A stretch of 64,000 nt of DNA, from positions 992,001 through 1,056,000 of the forward strand of contig NZ_CP099997.1 of NCBI RefSeq assembly GCF_024138145.1, given 5' to 3'. The translations under genes were made by a program, and so were the position numbers. Shown piece after piece: positions 1 through 9,062 of the stretch. Positions within the stretch are counted from its first letter, which is position 1. Each line of letters opens with the position of its first letter. Under the pieces are notes generated by a model. It made no database searches and was not told where the DNA came from. It saw nothing but the letters and a program-made list of their open reading frames with translations. The stretch comes from Natronosalvus halobius (GTDB lineage Archaea > Halobacteriota > Halobacteria > Halobacteriales > Natrialbaceae).

Positions 1-195
1 CGAGAACGCGTAGACGACGGCGTGCGGGAAGCGAAACGCGGTTGCCGTCACCGCGACGGTGTCGTCGACCGGCCGCGAGATGTCCGGACCTGGGCCTTCG
101 ACGTCGAGGCCGATCCCCTGCACGTGGAGTTCGGCGTTGTCTGCGTCGACCACTCGCAGGTGGGTGTCGTCGTCGGCCACCTCCCACTCTATCAT
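1..195 (-). CDS. Partial haloarchaeal protein of unknown function (N-terminal 65 residues)
   Basis: An open frame runs leftward from ATG at 193-195 and leaves the window with no stop. The visible product begins MIEWEVADDDTHLRVVDADN and is acidic, with GC-rich third positions and alternating beta-strand-like segments, so it looks like real haloarchaeal coding sequence. No signal peptide or membrane segment is seen. It is divergent from glyA with about 170 bp between the starts. I do not recognise the family. Confidence 0.7.
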   Translation of the reverse strand, partial: MIEWEVADDDTHLRVVDADNAELHVQGIGLDVEGPGPDISRPVDDTVAVTATAFRFPHAVVYAFS

Positions 196-369
196 TCGAG
201 TTATTGAATCTCCGCCCGTGAAGTTAGTTGTATCGCCTTACCAGTTGTATATCTTTCATATCCTCCTCGTCTCCGCCGCACAGTTTCGAGCGTTCGACAT
301 CGAGAACGGTTGCGGCCCACGTTGCCGGGGAAAGGTACACTTATACAGCGTCCGGGCGCCACTGGAAAT

Positions 370-1617
370 ATGGACCACGACCACGTCCGAGCCGTCGACC
401 CCGCCGTCGCCGACGCGCTCGAAGGTGAGATCGAACGACAGCAGGACACGCTGTCGATGATCGCCAGCGAGAACCACGTCAGCCGCGCCGTTCTCGACGC
501 CCAGGGGAGCGCGCTCACGAACAAGTACGCCGAGGGCTACCCCGGCGCGCGCTACTACGGCGGCTGTCGGTACGCCGACGAGGTCGAACAGCTCGCCATC
601 GACCGCGCGACGGAACTCTTCGACGCCGAGCACGTCAACGTCCAGCCCCACTCGGGCACCCAGGCCAACCAGGCCGTCTACTTCGCGATGCTCGAGCCCG
701 GCGACAAGATCCTCTCGCTCGACCTGACCCACGGCGGCCACCTAAGTCACGGCCACCCGGCGAACTTCACCGGCCAGCTCTACGAGGTCGAGCAGTACGA
801 GGTCGACCCGGACACCGGCTACCTCGACTACGACGGGCTCGCCGACCACGCCGCCGAATTCGAACCGGACGTCATCGTCTCCGGATACTCCGCGTACCCA
901 CGCGAGGTCGAGTGGGAGCGCATCCAGGACGTCGCCGAGGAGGTCGACGCGCTCCACCTCGCCGACATCGCCCACATCACGGGACTCGTGGCCGCGGGCG
1001 TCCACTCCTCGCCCGTCGGCATCGCGGACTTCGTGACCGGCTCGACCCACAAGACGATTCGTTCCGGACGGGGCGGCATCGTCATGACGAGCGAGGAGTA
1101 CGCCGATGACGTCGATTCCGCCGTGTTCCCCGGCGGCCAGGGCGGCCCGCTCATGCACAATATCGCCGGCAAGGCCGTCGGCTTCGGCGAGGCGCTCGAG
1201 CCCGAGTTCGAGACCTACGCCGAACGGACGGTCGCCAATGCGAAGGCCCTCGGCGAGACGCTTGCCGACCACGGGTTCTCGCTGGTTTCGGACGGCACCG
1301 ACAACCACCTCGTGCTCGTAGACCTCCGAGAGTCCCACCCCGATACGACCGGTGGCGACGCCGAAGAGGCGCTCGAGGATGCCGGCATCGTCCTCAACGC
1401 GAACACCGTCCCCGGCGAGACGCGCTCGGCGTTCAACCCAAGTGGCATCCGGGCGGGGACCCCGGCGCTGACGACCCGTGGCTTCGACGAGGACGACCTG
1501 CGGACCGTCGGCGACCTCATCGCGCGCGTGATCGATTCGCCTGACGACGAGGACGTGATCGCCGACGTGAGCGAGTCGGTCGACGAGCTCTGTGCGGCGA
1601 ACCCGCTCTACGAGTAG
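370..1617 (+). CDS. glyA: Serine hydroxymethyltransferase
   Basis: This PLP enzyme interconverts serine and glycine and supplies one-carbon units on tetrahydrofolate or a related pterin in the cytoplasm. The 415-residue product has the usual family length. Diagnostic stretches are SMIASENHVS near residue 30, NKYAEGYPGARYYGG near 50-65, QPHSGTQANQAVY near 80, and the Schiff-base lysine in GSTHKTIRSGRGG (Lys228, codon 1051-1053). I chose the ATG at 370 (MDHDHVRAVDP) because the family starts there; upstream GTG codons in frame would add an unlikely tail. A TTATACAG element about 20-30 nt upstream suggests a leaderless mRNA. A T-run at 1701-1705 may end transcription. Confidence 0.96.
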   Translation: MDHDHVRAVDPAVADALEGEIERQQDTLSMIASENHVSRAVLDAQGSALTNKYAEGYPGARYYGGCRYADEVEQLAIDRATELFDAEHVNVQPHSGTQANQAVYFAMLEPGDKILSLDLTHGGHLSHGHPANFTGQLYEVEQYEVDPDTGYLDYDGLADHAAEFEPDVIVSGYSAYPREVEWERIQDVAEEVDALHLADIAHITGLVAAGVHSSPVGIADFVTGSTHKTIRSGRGGIVMTSEEYADDVDSAVFPGGQGGPLMHNIAGKAVGFGEALEPEFETYAERTVANAKALGETLADHGFSLVSDGTDNHLVLVDLRESHPDTTGGDAEEALEDAGIVLNANTVPGETRSAFNPSGIRAGTPALTTRGFDEDDLRTVGDLIARVIDSPDDEDVIADVSESVDELCAANPLYE

Positions 1618-1724
1618 GTCGCCGGAGGAAAGGAGGGCGTCCGAGGAAGCCACGTTTTGTCAATTCGTACTGGGTCCTCGAGAGGGGGCGATCGGACGTA
1701 TTTTTGGCTCGTAACTCGAGAGAA

Positions 1725-1763
1725 CTCACGGATTGATCTCACGGATTGATCTCACGGACCGAT
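1725..1763. repeat. Three copies of a 13-bp tandem repeat
   Basis: The unit CTCACGGATTGAT is present at 1725, 1738 and, with two changes, at 1751. It lies in the 200-bp gap between the convergent ends of glyA and the ABC permease gene. It is one of a series of short tandem repeats found at gene ends in this window. Confidence 0.9.
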
Positions 1764-1817
1764 CTGTGAAACGAGGAGAAAGCAGGTGAGATGATCGCAG
1801 TTCTGGCGACTCGACGA

Positions 1818-2666
1818 TTAGCTCAGGATCGCGTTTTTGAAGCGGAGATACCCAACGCTGACCGGAACGATGATCCAGAGGGCCACGATGATCCACGCGA
1901 ACCAATTTTCGAGGTAGAATGGGACGTCACCCGCGACACGACCAGCAGCGGTGAAATCGAGACCCTCCGCCCCTACAATCTCGATGAGGGTCAGCGCGAT
2001 CGCAGTCAATGCCTGTCCGGGGCTTAGCCGAAGAACGAAGAGGTACCAGACAGGTAGTCCGTCGAATCCAGGCAAGCTTCCCTCGAGGACCCAGTACGTG
2101 CCCATCAGGACGAACTCCCAGAGGAAGTCGAAGAGGACGAAGAACACCAGAACGCCCGCCAGTGCTTTCGCTCGAGAACTGACGCTGGCCGAGATACCCA
2201 CGGCCACCGACACGTAGACGAGACCCATAACCAGCGAGAAGACCAGGAGGCCGAGGTAATCTGCAACGACGAAGCCGTCGTACAGCGCACCGATTACGAC
2301 CGCGCCGACGAGGAAACCGATTAGGGTCGGAACTGCGACGACGCCGGCGCGTCCGATGACCTTCCCGAGAATCACGTCGCGACGGGTATTTGGGAGACCC
2401 AGGAGGAAACGAATGCTCCCCGATTCGCGTTCGCTCACAATCGCCTGGTAGCCGACGACTAACCCGATGATCGGGATGAGTAAGGCGATCGGCGTGAAGA
2501 GGAAGTAAAGCGCCTCCGCGAACGTCGGCGTCGTCCCTTCGGCAAGCAGGTATGGGATCGCCGATACGCCGGCAACGAGCAGAACTAACAGGACGGTGAG
2601 CGCCCACAACATCATCGATCGGCCGGCGTCGGAGAAGTCCTTGCTGGCGATGTGCATCCAGCTCAT
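1818..2666 (-). CDS. ABC-2 type transporter permease
   Basis: The 282-residue integral membrane protein has about six hydrophobic segments, starting around residues 20-40 and 55-75. It contains the ABC-2 hallmark region ESGSIRFLLGLPNTRRDVILGKVIGR at residues about 77-102, the cytoplasmic coupling loop found in NosY/Ybh-type permeases. It begins inside the stop of the ATPase gene (ATGA overlap, 2663-2666), so the two are translated as a pair. The substrate cannot be told from sequence; haloarchaeal pairs of this kind are generally annotated only as ABC exporters. Confidence 0.9.
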   Translation of the reverse strand: MSWMHIASKDFSDAGRSMMLWALTVLLVLLVAGVSAIPYLLAEGTTPTFAEALYFLFTPIALLIPIIGLVVGYQAIVSERESGSIRFLLGLPNTRRDVILGKVIGRAGVVAVPTLIGFLVGAVVIGALYDGFVVADYLGLLVFSLVMGLVYVSVAVGISASVSSRAKALAGVLVFFVLFDFLWEFVLMGTYWVLEGSLPGFDGLPVWYLFVLRLSPGQALTAIALTLIEIVGAEGLDFTAAGRVAGDVPFYLENWFAWIIVALWIIVPVSVGYLRFKNAILS

Positions 2667-3613
2667 GCGTTGACCTCCGCCGAATTGGCGTTCTCGAGTC
2701 GGCCGGAATCCGACGTCGTGAGCACGGCGAACAGTTCCTCGAGCGACGGTTCCTTCGAGGTGATGTCGGTGATCTTCACCCCTCGTTCCTCGACGGCGTT
2801 GATGATGGCCGCTTTCTGGTCCGAATCTTTCAGGCTGACGACGATATCGGTTCCCGAGACCCGTGCGTCGGAGACGCTCGCCATGGACTGAAGGGAGGAG
2901 AGGATTCCGTCCGGCACCGTATCGACGGTGAGGACGAGCCGTGATTCGGCGTCGAACTGCTCTTTCAGCGTCTCGATCGTGTCTTCGGCGACGAGCTGAC
3001 CGTCGCGCATAATCCCGACCCGATCACAGATCGCTTCCACCTGTTCCATGATGTGACTCGAGAAGAACACCGTCGCGCCGCGGTCGACTTCCTCGAGGAT
3101 GATCTGGCGCATCTCCCGGGCGCCGTTCGGGTCCAGTCCCGACGAGGGCTCGTCGAGGATGAGGAGGTCGGGCTCACCGACGAGCGCCATCGCGAGTGCC
3201 ACGCGCTGTTTCATCCCGGTCGAAAAGCCACCTGCCTTCCGATCAGCGGCCTCCTGGAGTCCGACTCGTTGGAGTAGTGCATCGGGATCGTCAGCTGCGC
3301 CTTTCGTGTCGATGGCGAACTGGACGTGCTTTCGCGCGGTTAATCGGTCGTACATGCCGAAGTCTTCCGGGAGGACGCCGGTCGCCTGTCGGATAGCGAG
3401 CGAATCGTCGACAATGTCGTGACCGAGAACCGTCGCGGTTCCGGACGTCGGCGGGGTAAACCCGAGGAGCATGTTGATCGTCGTCGACTTCCCCGCTCCG
3501 TTCGGGCCGAGGAAGCCGTACACTTCACCTCTCCTGACCTCGAGGTCGAGCTCGTTCACGGCCGTGACGTCGCCGAATTGTCGTGTGAGCGAATTTATTT
3601 GAATTGCGACCAT
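2663..3613 (-). CDS. ABC transporter ATP-binding protein
   Basis: The 316-residue ATPase drives the permease encoded directly downstream. Walker A is GPNGAGKS at residues 36-43, the signature is STGMKQR near 131-137 and Walker B is LLILDEP near 150-156, followed by the D-loop SSGLDPNG. A C-terminal extension from about residue 215 has the fold-back seen in ABC-2 exporter ATPases of the CcmA/DrrA type. Its start has no good Shine-Dalgarno sequence and the mRNA is probably leaderless. Residues important for ATP hydrolysis are all present. Confidence 0.95.
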   Translation of the reverse strand: MVAIQINSLTRQFGDVTAVNELDLEVRRGEVYGFLGPNGAGKSTTINMLLGFTPPTSGTATVLGHDIVDDSLAIRQATGVLPEDFGMYDRLTARKHVQFAIDTKGAADDPDALLQRVGLQEAADRKAGGFSTGMKQRVALAMALVGEPDLLILDEPSSGLDPNGAREMRQIILEEVDRGATVFFSSHIMEQVEAICDRVGIMRDGQLVAEDTIETLKEQFDAESRLVLTVDTVPDGILSSLQSMASVSDARVSGTDIVVSLKDSDQKAAIINAVEERGVKITDITSKEPSLEELFAVLTTSDSGRLENANSAEVNA

Positions 3614-3971
3614 AGTATCGTCAGTATCTAAACAAAGTACATGGACAAATAGTTTTAGCTATCGATCGCTGAATTTCGCTTCAGATACCGTGGTTACCGT
3701 TTCACCCCCACCCCCATCCCCCATCTCCCATCCTCCTATCCTCTTTTGGAAACAGTCTCAAGTTCGTTCGTTTCGAGGAGGCAGTCTCGAGTTCGTTCGG
3801 TCAGGGAGTGTTCGCCGTCTTCACCTTTCAATCCGTCGAGCAAACGGTACCGTCGTCAGTATCTCGAACGAAAAACGGAAACGGGCCGACTCGTGGAAAC
3901 GCATACGCCCCTGGTCGCTCTGACCGTCCACTCCTCGGCTGTCGAAGCACCAAGACGTTTGTACACGCTCG
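3614..3971. other. Intergenic region with polypyrimidine tract and an 18-bp direct repeat
   Basis: No gene is seen in these 358 bp. Positions about 3698-3748 are almost pure pyrimidine on the + strand. Two near-identical 18-mers (CAGTCTCAAGTTCGTTCG at 3753 and CAGTCTCGAGTTCGTTCG at 3782) follow. The region must contain the promoters of the leftward ABC genes and the rightward CNNM-like gene, but I cannot fix TATA elements with confidence. Confidence 0.6.
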
Positions 3972-5216
3972 TTGAACCGTCTTCGAGTGAACAGTCTCGA
4001 GATCGGTCTCAGGTTGCTCGCCGGGGCTGGATTAATTCTGGTGAACGCCTACTTCGTCGCCACCGAGTTCGCGCTCACTCGCGTCAGGCAGTATCCTGAG
4101 TCGGAGTTCGACACACCGGGACTTCGACGGGCGTGGGAGATGACGGAGGACCTCGAGTTCTACCTGACGACCTGTCAGATCTGGATTTCGGGGACCAGTA
4201 TCGCGCTCGGAATTGTCGCCGAACCGGGGCTGGCGGCCATCTTCGAACCGGTCTTCCAGAACTCGTTTCTCGCGTCCGTCGGCGCCGGTTCCCTGCTGGC
4301 GTTCTTCATCATCAACATGATCCACCTCACCCACGGCGAGCAGACGCCGACCTACCTCGGCGTCGAACGCTCGAAACAGGTCGCACGGTACGGAGCCGGG
4401 CCACTGTACTGGTTCGCGTGGGTGATCTCTCCGCTGATCGCCGTTGGCGACAGGACGGCGAAGGCGACGCTCAAACTCTTCGGGGTGGAGATGACCGGCG
4501 CCTGGCTCGAGGCCGAAACCGAGCGAATCGAGACGCGCGCCGAACTCCACCGGGAACTCGGCTCCGTCCTCGAGCAAGGCGAACTGTCCAGGGAACGCCG
4601 AGAGGAGGTCTTCAACGCCCTTGCCGTCGACGAACTACGGGTGAGCGACGTCATGACCGACCGAGAGGACATCGTCTTCCTCTCGACGGATGTCTCGGTC
4701 GCCGAGAACCTCGAGCGGATGGGATCGAGCCCACACACGCGATTCCCACTGGTCGAAGGGGACCTCGAGCGATACGTCGGGATCGTCTACGTGCCGACGG
4801 TCGTCGATCGGATCGATTCGCTTCGCTCGGGCGAAACCTCGTTCGAGGACATCTCCACGCCGCCGATGTCGCTCGCGCCCGACACGCCGGTGAGCGAGGC
4901 AATCGACGAATTGCAGGCCGAGAACCAGGAACTGGGGCTCGTTCAGACGGGTGTCGGGGGTTCAGATGGAGAGTCGGTCGAGGCTGACGCATCCGCAGCT
5001 GATGAATCGGTCGAGGCTGACGCATCCGCGGGCGACGGCCGCCCGTCTCGAGAGAGCGACTCCGTCGGAGAGAACGCTGCCGAACCGTCGGAACGAATCG
5101 ACGGGTTGATGACCGCGACCGACGCCCTCGAGGCGATCGTTGGCGCATTCGACGACCCGCTCGAGACGGATGAGTTCCAGGTCGGCGACGTAAAGTCTTC
5201 GCGTAGACGTGGATAG
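3972..5216 (+). CDS. CNNM/DUF21 transmembrane protein with CBS domain pair (hemolysin C-like)
   Basis: The protein of up to 414 residues has an N-terminal membrane domain of the CNNM/DUF21 type (three to four hydrophobic helices within residues 10-170, with NAYFVATEFALTRVR near 25-39) and a cytoplasmic CBS region from about residue 215 (VSDVMTDREDIVFLS). The family is linked to divalent cation, mainly Mg2+, efflux or its regulation. The start is TTG at 3972 or GTG at 3987; the sequence does not decide. Within the second CBS unit sits a Ser/Ala/Glu/Asp-rich linker made by a 33-bp tandem duplication, so that CBS motif is split by about 50 residues. Confidence 0.85.
   Translation: MNRLRVNSLEIGLRLLAGAGLILVNAYFVATEFALTRVRQYPESEFDTPGLRRAWEMTEDLEFYLTTCQIWISGTSIALGIVAEPGLAAIFEPVFQNSFLASVGAGSLLAFFIINMIHLTHGEQTPTYLGVERSKQVARYGAGPLYWFAWVISPLIAVGDRTAKATLKLFGVEMTGAWLEAETERIETRAELHRELGSVLEQGELSRERREEVFNALAVDELRVSDVMTDREDIVFLSTDVSVAENLERMGSSPHTRFPLVEGDLERYVGIVYVPTVVDRIDSLRSGETSFEDISTPPMSLAPDTPVSEAIDELQAENQELGLVQTGVGGSDGESVEADASAADESVEADASAGDGRPSRESDSVGENAAEPSERIDGLMTATDALEAIVGAFDDPLETDEFQVGDVKSSRRRG
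4974..5039 (+). repeat. 33-bp in-frame tandem duplication inside the CBS linker
   Basis: The block TCGGTCGAGGCTGACGCATC plus 13 bases occurs twice in a row. It encodes two copies of SVEADASA-type sequence. Because the length is a multiple of three it only lengthens an acidic linker. Confidence 0.88.
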
Positions 5217-5317
5217 AGAGGGGGATAGAGTCGGGAATAGACACGAGGGTAGAGACGCGAATAGCGTCGTTAGATTAGCGGTGGGTCGAACTCCAGCGGT
5301 CCAGTTTGCCACACGTC

Positions 5318-5380
5318 AATAGCAGTTCATCGGATCGCAGTAGCAGTTCGTCAAATCTCGGTAGCCGTTCGTCGACATCG
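5318..5380. repeat. Three imperfect copies of a 21-bp tandem repeat
   Basis: Units start at 5318, 5339 and 5360 and share the core GTAGCAGTTCGTC with some changes. They fill the gap between the CNNM-like gene and the universal stress protein gene. No open frame or stem is obvious. Confidence 0.8.
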
Positions 5381-5441
5381 ATCCCAAACCCCCTTCTGAA
5401 AACGCCTCACAGTTATGGCCGTCCCGGTCGAACTCCACCCC

Positions 5442-6329
5442 ATGTACGACTTCCTCCTCGTCCCGGTCGACGGGAGTGACGCGTCGTCTGTCGCGCTCGA
5501 GTACGCCCTCGAAATCGCGGCCGACCACGACGCGACGGTCCACCTGCTGTACGTGGCGGACACGAACAAGCCGAGTCACGTTCGATACGAAGCCAACGTC
5601 GTCGACGTGCTCGAAGACGCCGGCGAGGACGTCCTGCAGGACGCGCGCGAGCGGGCCGAGGTCCACGGCGTCTCGACCGTCACCGACACGATACAGGGTC
5701 AGCCGCGGACGGTCATCACCGAGGCGGCCGCCGAGGACGTCGTCGACCTCGTCGTGATGGGGACGAGCGGTGAACGCAGTCTGACTGAACACGTCCTCGG
5801 GAGCGTTACCGAACACGTCGTCAACGCCAGCGACGAGCCGGTTCTCGCGGTTCGAGCGGCCAGCGACGCGAGCAAACCGTACCCCTACGAAAACGTGCTC
5901 GTGCCGACAGACGGCAGCGAACACGCGGAACGTGCCCTCGAGTTGGCGGGCGAGATCGTGCGCGAACACTGTGCCACGCTCCACGTCCTCACGGTCGTCC
6001 AGGACTCGCTGTTCGGCATCGGAGCGGATTCGTCGGACGAAACCACGACAGCGTCGCGTGACCGCGCTCGAGACGCGCTGTCCGAAACGGCCGAGACGAT
6101 GCGCTCGGCCGGCGTCGACGAGGTGACGACGACGGTTGAATCGGGATCCGTCCCGCAAGCGATTCGCTCGTACGCGGTCGAACACGGGATTGACCTGATC
6201 GCGATGGGGACGCACGGACGGTCCGAACTCGATCAACGCCTGCTCGGCTCCAGGACCGAGCGCATGCTTCGAATTACGCCGGTCCCGGTGCTCACGACGT
6301 CACGTCCGGGTTCGATCAATGACCAGTAG
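5442..6329 (+). CDS. Tandem universal stress protein (two UspA domains)
   Basis: The 295-residue cytoplasmic protein has two UspA domains. Domain 1 begins MYDFLLVPVDGSDASS and ends with the nucleotide-binding motif VMGTSGERSLTEHVLGSVTEHV near residues 105-126. Domain 2 starts near residue 148 (YENVLVPTDGSEHAER) and ends with AMGTHGRSELDQRLLGSRTERM near 255-276. The G-2x-G-9x-G-S/T pattern of ATP-binding Usp proteins is kept in both. I chose ATG 5442; an ATG at 5415 would add nine residues not seen in the family. The stop codon lies within the first unit of a 32-bp repeat array. Confidence 0.92.
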   Translation: MYDFLLVPVDGSDASSVALEYALEIAADHDATVHLLYVADTNKPSHVRYEANVVDVLEDAGEDVLQDARERAEVHGVSTVTDTIQGQPRTVITEAAAEDVVDLVVMGTSGERSLTEHVLGSVTEHVVNASDEPVLAVRAASDASKPYPYENVLVPTDGSEHAERALELAGEIVREHCATLHVLTVVQDSLFGIGADSSDETTTASRDRARDALSETAETMRSAGVDEVTTTVESGSVPQAIRSYAVEHGIDLIAMGTHGRSELDQRLLGSRTERMLRITPVPVLTTSRPGSINDQ

Positions 6330-6447
6330 ACACAATGGGTGCGTTTCTCGGCCACCTGTAGACACAATGGGTGCGTTTCTCGGCCACCTGTAGATACAGC
6401 AGGTGCGTATCACGACCGCCAGTAGACACAACAGGTACGTATCTCCA
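6326..6447. repeat. Four-copy 32-bp tandem repeat starting at the stop codon of the Usp gene
   Basis: Units begin at 6326, 6358, 6390 and 6422 with the consensus GTAGACACAATGGGTGCGTT followed by TCTCGGCCACCT. The first two are identical and the last two are diverged or shortened. The TAG of the first unit is the stop codon of the upstream gene, so deletion or gain of units would not change the protein. There are no spacers, so this is not a CRISPR array. Confidence 0.93.
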
Positions 6448-6467
6448 ATCCGAACCGATCACCGACG

Positions 6468-7265
6468 ATGAGTCTCCTCGAGAACCTGACGCTGGTATTC
6501 GTCGCCGGATTCGTAACTGCCCTCGCAACCGGGCTTGGAGCGCTCCCATTTTTCTTCTTCGACGAGATTAGCGACCGTCACAACGTCGTGCTCTGGGGAC
6601 TCGCGTCCGGGATCATGGTCTCGGCATCGGTGTTCGGCCTCATCGAGGAGGGGCTGGCCGAGGGGACCGCCCTCGAAATTGTGGCGGGGATGCTGGTCGG
6701 AGTCCTCCTCGTCGTCTTGGCCCATAACGTGCTCCTCGACGCGGATCTCGACCCTCGAGAGTACGAGGAGGCCGACTTCAAAAAGCTCGTGCTCATCCTC
6801 GGCATTCTAACGGTACACAGCTTCCCGGAAGGAATCGCCGTCGGCGTCTCGTTCGCCGACCTCGGCCTCGAGGGCGGGATCGGGTTCCTGGGGTTCACCG
6901 TCCCGCTCCTGGCGGTGTTCATGACGATTGCCATCTCGATTCACAACATCCCGGAGGGTACGGCCATTTCGATTCCGCTGAAGTCGATGGGAGTCAGCCG
7001 CTGGAAGATGGTCTGGTGGGCCGTCTTCTCGAGTCTCCCCCAGCCAATCGGGGCTGTCATCGCCTTCGCGTTCGTCCAGGTAGCCCGGGACTTCCTCCCG
7101 TTCGGATTCGGGTTCGCCGCGGGTGCGATGATCTACCTCGTCGTGAGCGAATTCATTCCCGAAGCGCTCGACATCGGCTCTGGGTTGCCACGCGGCGGAA
7201 AACCGGAGCTAGCTGGCGGGATCATCGCGGGCGTCCTGGTGATGGTTCCCCTGGCGTTCATCTGA
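6468..7265 (+). CDS. ZIP family divalent metal transporter
   Basis: The 265-residue membrane protein has about eight hydrophobic helices. Two metal-site helices are clear: HSFPEGIAVGVSFADLGLEG near residues 118-137 and ISIHNIPEGTAISIP near 157-171, both carrying the H-x(2)-PEG pattern of ZIP transporters. A short acidic loop (DADLDPREYEEAD) lies before them in place of the histidine-rich loop of eukaryotic members. It probably imports Zn2+ or another divalent metal across the cytoplasmic membrane. The gene starts at ATG 6468, 20 bp after the 32-bp repeats. Confidence 0.93.
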   Translation: MSLLENLTLVFVAGFVTALATGLGALPFFFFDEISDRHNVVLWGLASGIMVSASVFGLIEEGLAEGTALEIVAGMLVGVLLVVLAHNVLLDADLDPREYEEADFKKLVLILGILTVHSFPEGIAVGVSFADLGLEGGIGFLGFTVPLLAVFMTIAISIHNIPEGTAISIPLKSMGVSRWKMVWWAVFSSLPQPIGAVIAFAFVQVARDFLPFGFGFAAGAMIYLVVSEFIPEALDIGSGLPRGGKPELAGGIIAGVLVMVPLAFI

Positions 7266-7273
7266 CCGCGGCA

Positions 7274-7627
7274 CTATCGGTTCCGATCGTCCTCGAGTCG
7301 AGTTCGTCGCGTTTCGAACTCCTCCTCGGAGAGATTGCCGCGGGCGTACGCCAGGCGCAATTCCTCGAGAGCAGGGTCGGTTTCGCCACCTCGAGAGGTA
7401 AGCGCTCTGTAGAGTAGGTAGCCACTTGCGACGACGATAGCGAGCAACAGGGCCCACATCGCGAGCCAGGACCACGGCATCCCCGTTCCGTCCCACGGAC
7501 CACTACCCATGTGTCCGCCACCCCACATGCCCATCGCCGGCCAGAAGATGGCCATCGCGACGAACGGGACGAGTACGAGGATGGCGAGGAGGATGAGCAG
7601 CGATCGAACCGCGTCACTCGAAGTCAT
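7274..7627 (-). CDS. Small membrane protein with C-terminal SHOCT domain
   Basis: The 117-residue protein has two predicted membrane helices (residues about 9-33 and 52-76) separated by a Gly/Trp/Met-rich segment with GGGHMGSGPW, and ends in a SHOCT domain, DPALEELRLAYARGNLSEEEF, near 84-104. SHOCT domains are short oligomerisation modules found at protein ends in prokaryotes; the precise role here is unknown. The gene is convergent with the ZIP transporter, 8 bp apart. The Met/His cluster could bind metal, which is inference only. Confidence 0.85.
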   Translation of the reverse strand: MTSSDAVRSLLILLAILVLVPFVAMAIFWPAMGMWGGGHMGSGPWDGTGMPWSWLAMWALLLAIVVASGYLLYRALTSRGGETDPALEELRLAYARGNLSEEEFETRRTRLEDDRNR

Positions 7628-7787
7628 ACCTCAACCTACTCCCGAACTCGTGATAAAGATTCGACCCGGCCGTCCGCGGTAGTCGCGCGTTTACCGCGAT
7701 AGCACGCGGTGCCCGCGGGAACGTCGACGTCGACGTCGACGTCGGCGCCATCCATCGCCCTTCGGACTCGGTGCCCGCTGGCGAGCG

Positions 7788-8966
7788 TCACATTCCGATC
7801 GCCGTCTCGAGTCCGTACCCGAGCCCGAACGCCAGGACGAACGAACCGATCCAGGCGAGGACCGTCACGCCGAGTTTTCGAGGGCTGACGCCGCTGCTCC
7901 CACCCACGGCCAGTCCGCTGCCGATGATCGCGCTGACGATGATCTCGTTGAACGAGACGGGGACGCCGAGCAGGACGGCCGTCTGCGCGATCAGAAACGA
8001 GGGGACGAGCGTCGAAATCGATCGCCGCGGGCCGAGCGAGGCGTACTCCTGGGAGATCGATTTGATCATTCGCGGTGCACCCGTCCAGGAGCCCACGAGG
8101 ATCCCGAGTCCGCCACCGGTGAGGATCGCCGTGGTCGAGACGGCCATCCCGCCCCCGGTTTCGACCAGTGGCAACAGTGGGCCGACCGCGAGTCCGACCT
8201 GACTCGCCCCCGCAGAGAAGGCGACGAGGGCACCGAGCGCGAGTAGGAACCGGCGAAGCCCCCCGCCGAGATCACGACTGACGTCCCAGCGGACCAGCAG
8301 GCCCACCGGAATCGCGAAAAGCGCGGTTGCGGCCCCCGTTCCGACGAGTCCCTCGAGCGGGACAAATCGGCTTCCGGCCGCCGCCAGCGTCCCGCCTGCG
8401 GACGCGAGGAACGCGAACTCGAGGTTCGCGACGACGGCGCCGACGATCACGGCGAGGATCGGCACGCTCACTCGTTCGGGGACGTCAGCGCGCGGCAGGA
8501 CGCTCGCGATTCCGTAAGCGATGCCGCCACCGACGAACGGCGTCAGAACCCACAGCGCTCCGATTTCGGCGTACTTCGAGGGAACGGGCTGGCCGCCGAG
8601 GGCGAACCCGACGCCGATCACCGCGCCCGTGACGGTGAACGCGATCGCGATCGGATACCCCGTCACGATGCCAACCGCCATCAGGCTGGCGCCGATCAGG
8701 AGAACAACGATAACGGCGCTAGGCGGAAGCGTGACTCCCTGCACGAGGCCGCGGCCGACGGCGTCCGAGACGCTTCCACCCTGTGTAACTGCGCCGGCGA
8801 ATCCGAGGATACCGACCACGAACGCCGCTCGCATGGTCGAGATGGCGTTCGCGCCGACCGCCGGGGCGAACGGCGTCGCACCGCTCGAGCCGGCGCCGAT
8901 CACCCAGGCCATGAACAGGCTGGCGAGTGCCGCAATGCTGAAGAGTGCAATCGTCGTGAGGTCCAT
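7788..8966 (-). CDS. PiT family inorganic anion permease (phosphate or sulfur oxyanion)
   Basis: The 392-residue protein has ten or more hydrophobic helices and two inverted PiT signatures: GANAISTMRAAFVVGILGFAGA near residues 38-59 and SWTGAPRMIKSISQEYAS near 288-305. Classical PiT proteins move phosphate with Na+ or H+; the Bacillus CysP branch moves sulfate. It is the most distal leftward gene of the sulfur cluster, about 100 bp after the YeeE/YedE pair. The context makes a sulfur oxyanion a fair alternative to phosphate, but no residue in the sequence proves the substrate. Confidence 0.88.
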   Translation of the reverse strand: MDLTTIALFSIAALASLFMAWVIGAGSSGATPFAPAVGANAISTMRAAFVVGILGFAGAVTQGGSVSDAVGRGLVQGVTLPPSAVIVVLLIGASLMAVGIVTGYPIAIAFTVTGAVIGVGFALGGQPVPSKYAEIGALWVLTPFVGGGIAYGIASVLPRADVPERVSVPILAVIVGAVVANLEFAFLASAGGTLAAAGSRFVPLEGLVGTGAATALFAIPVGLLVRWDVSRDLGGGLRRFLLALGALVAFSAGASQVGLAVGPLLPLVETGGGMAVSTTAILTGGGLGILVGSWTGAPRMIKSISQEYASLGPRRSISTLVPSFLIAQTAVLLGVPVSFNEIIVSAIIGSGLAVGGSSGVSPRKLGVTVLAWIGSFVLAFGLGYGLETAIGM

Positions 8967-9062
8967 CGTTGGTGACGTGTGTACCGGAAATTTGGTCTCT
9001 GGCTCGAAATTTGCTCAAACGCTCGAGGGCTACGTGGGTCGTGGGTGGGCGATCGTCGCCTC

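Noticed and set aside
6326-6447. Regular 32-bp repeats considered as a CRISPR array
   Set aside because: Units are directly adjacent with no spacers, and no cas genes are present in the window.
7715-7746. GTCGAC hexamer run downstream of the PiT gene
   Set aside because: It is a short simple repeat typical of GC-rich DNA, with no sign of function.
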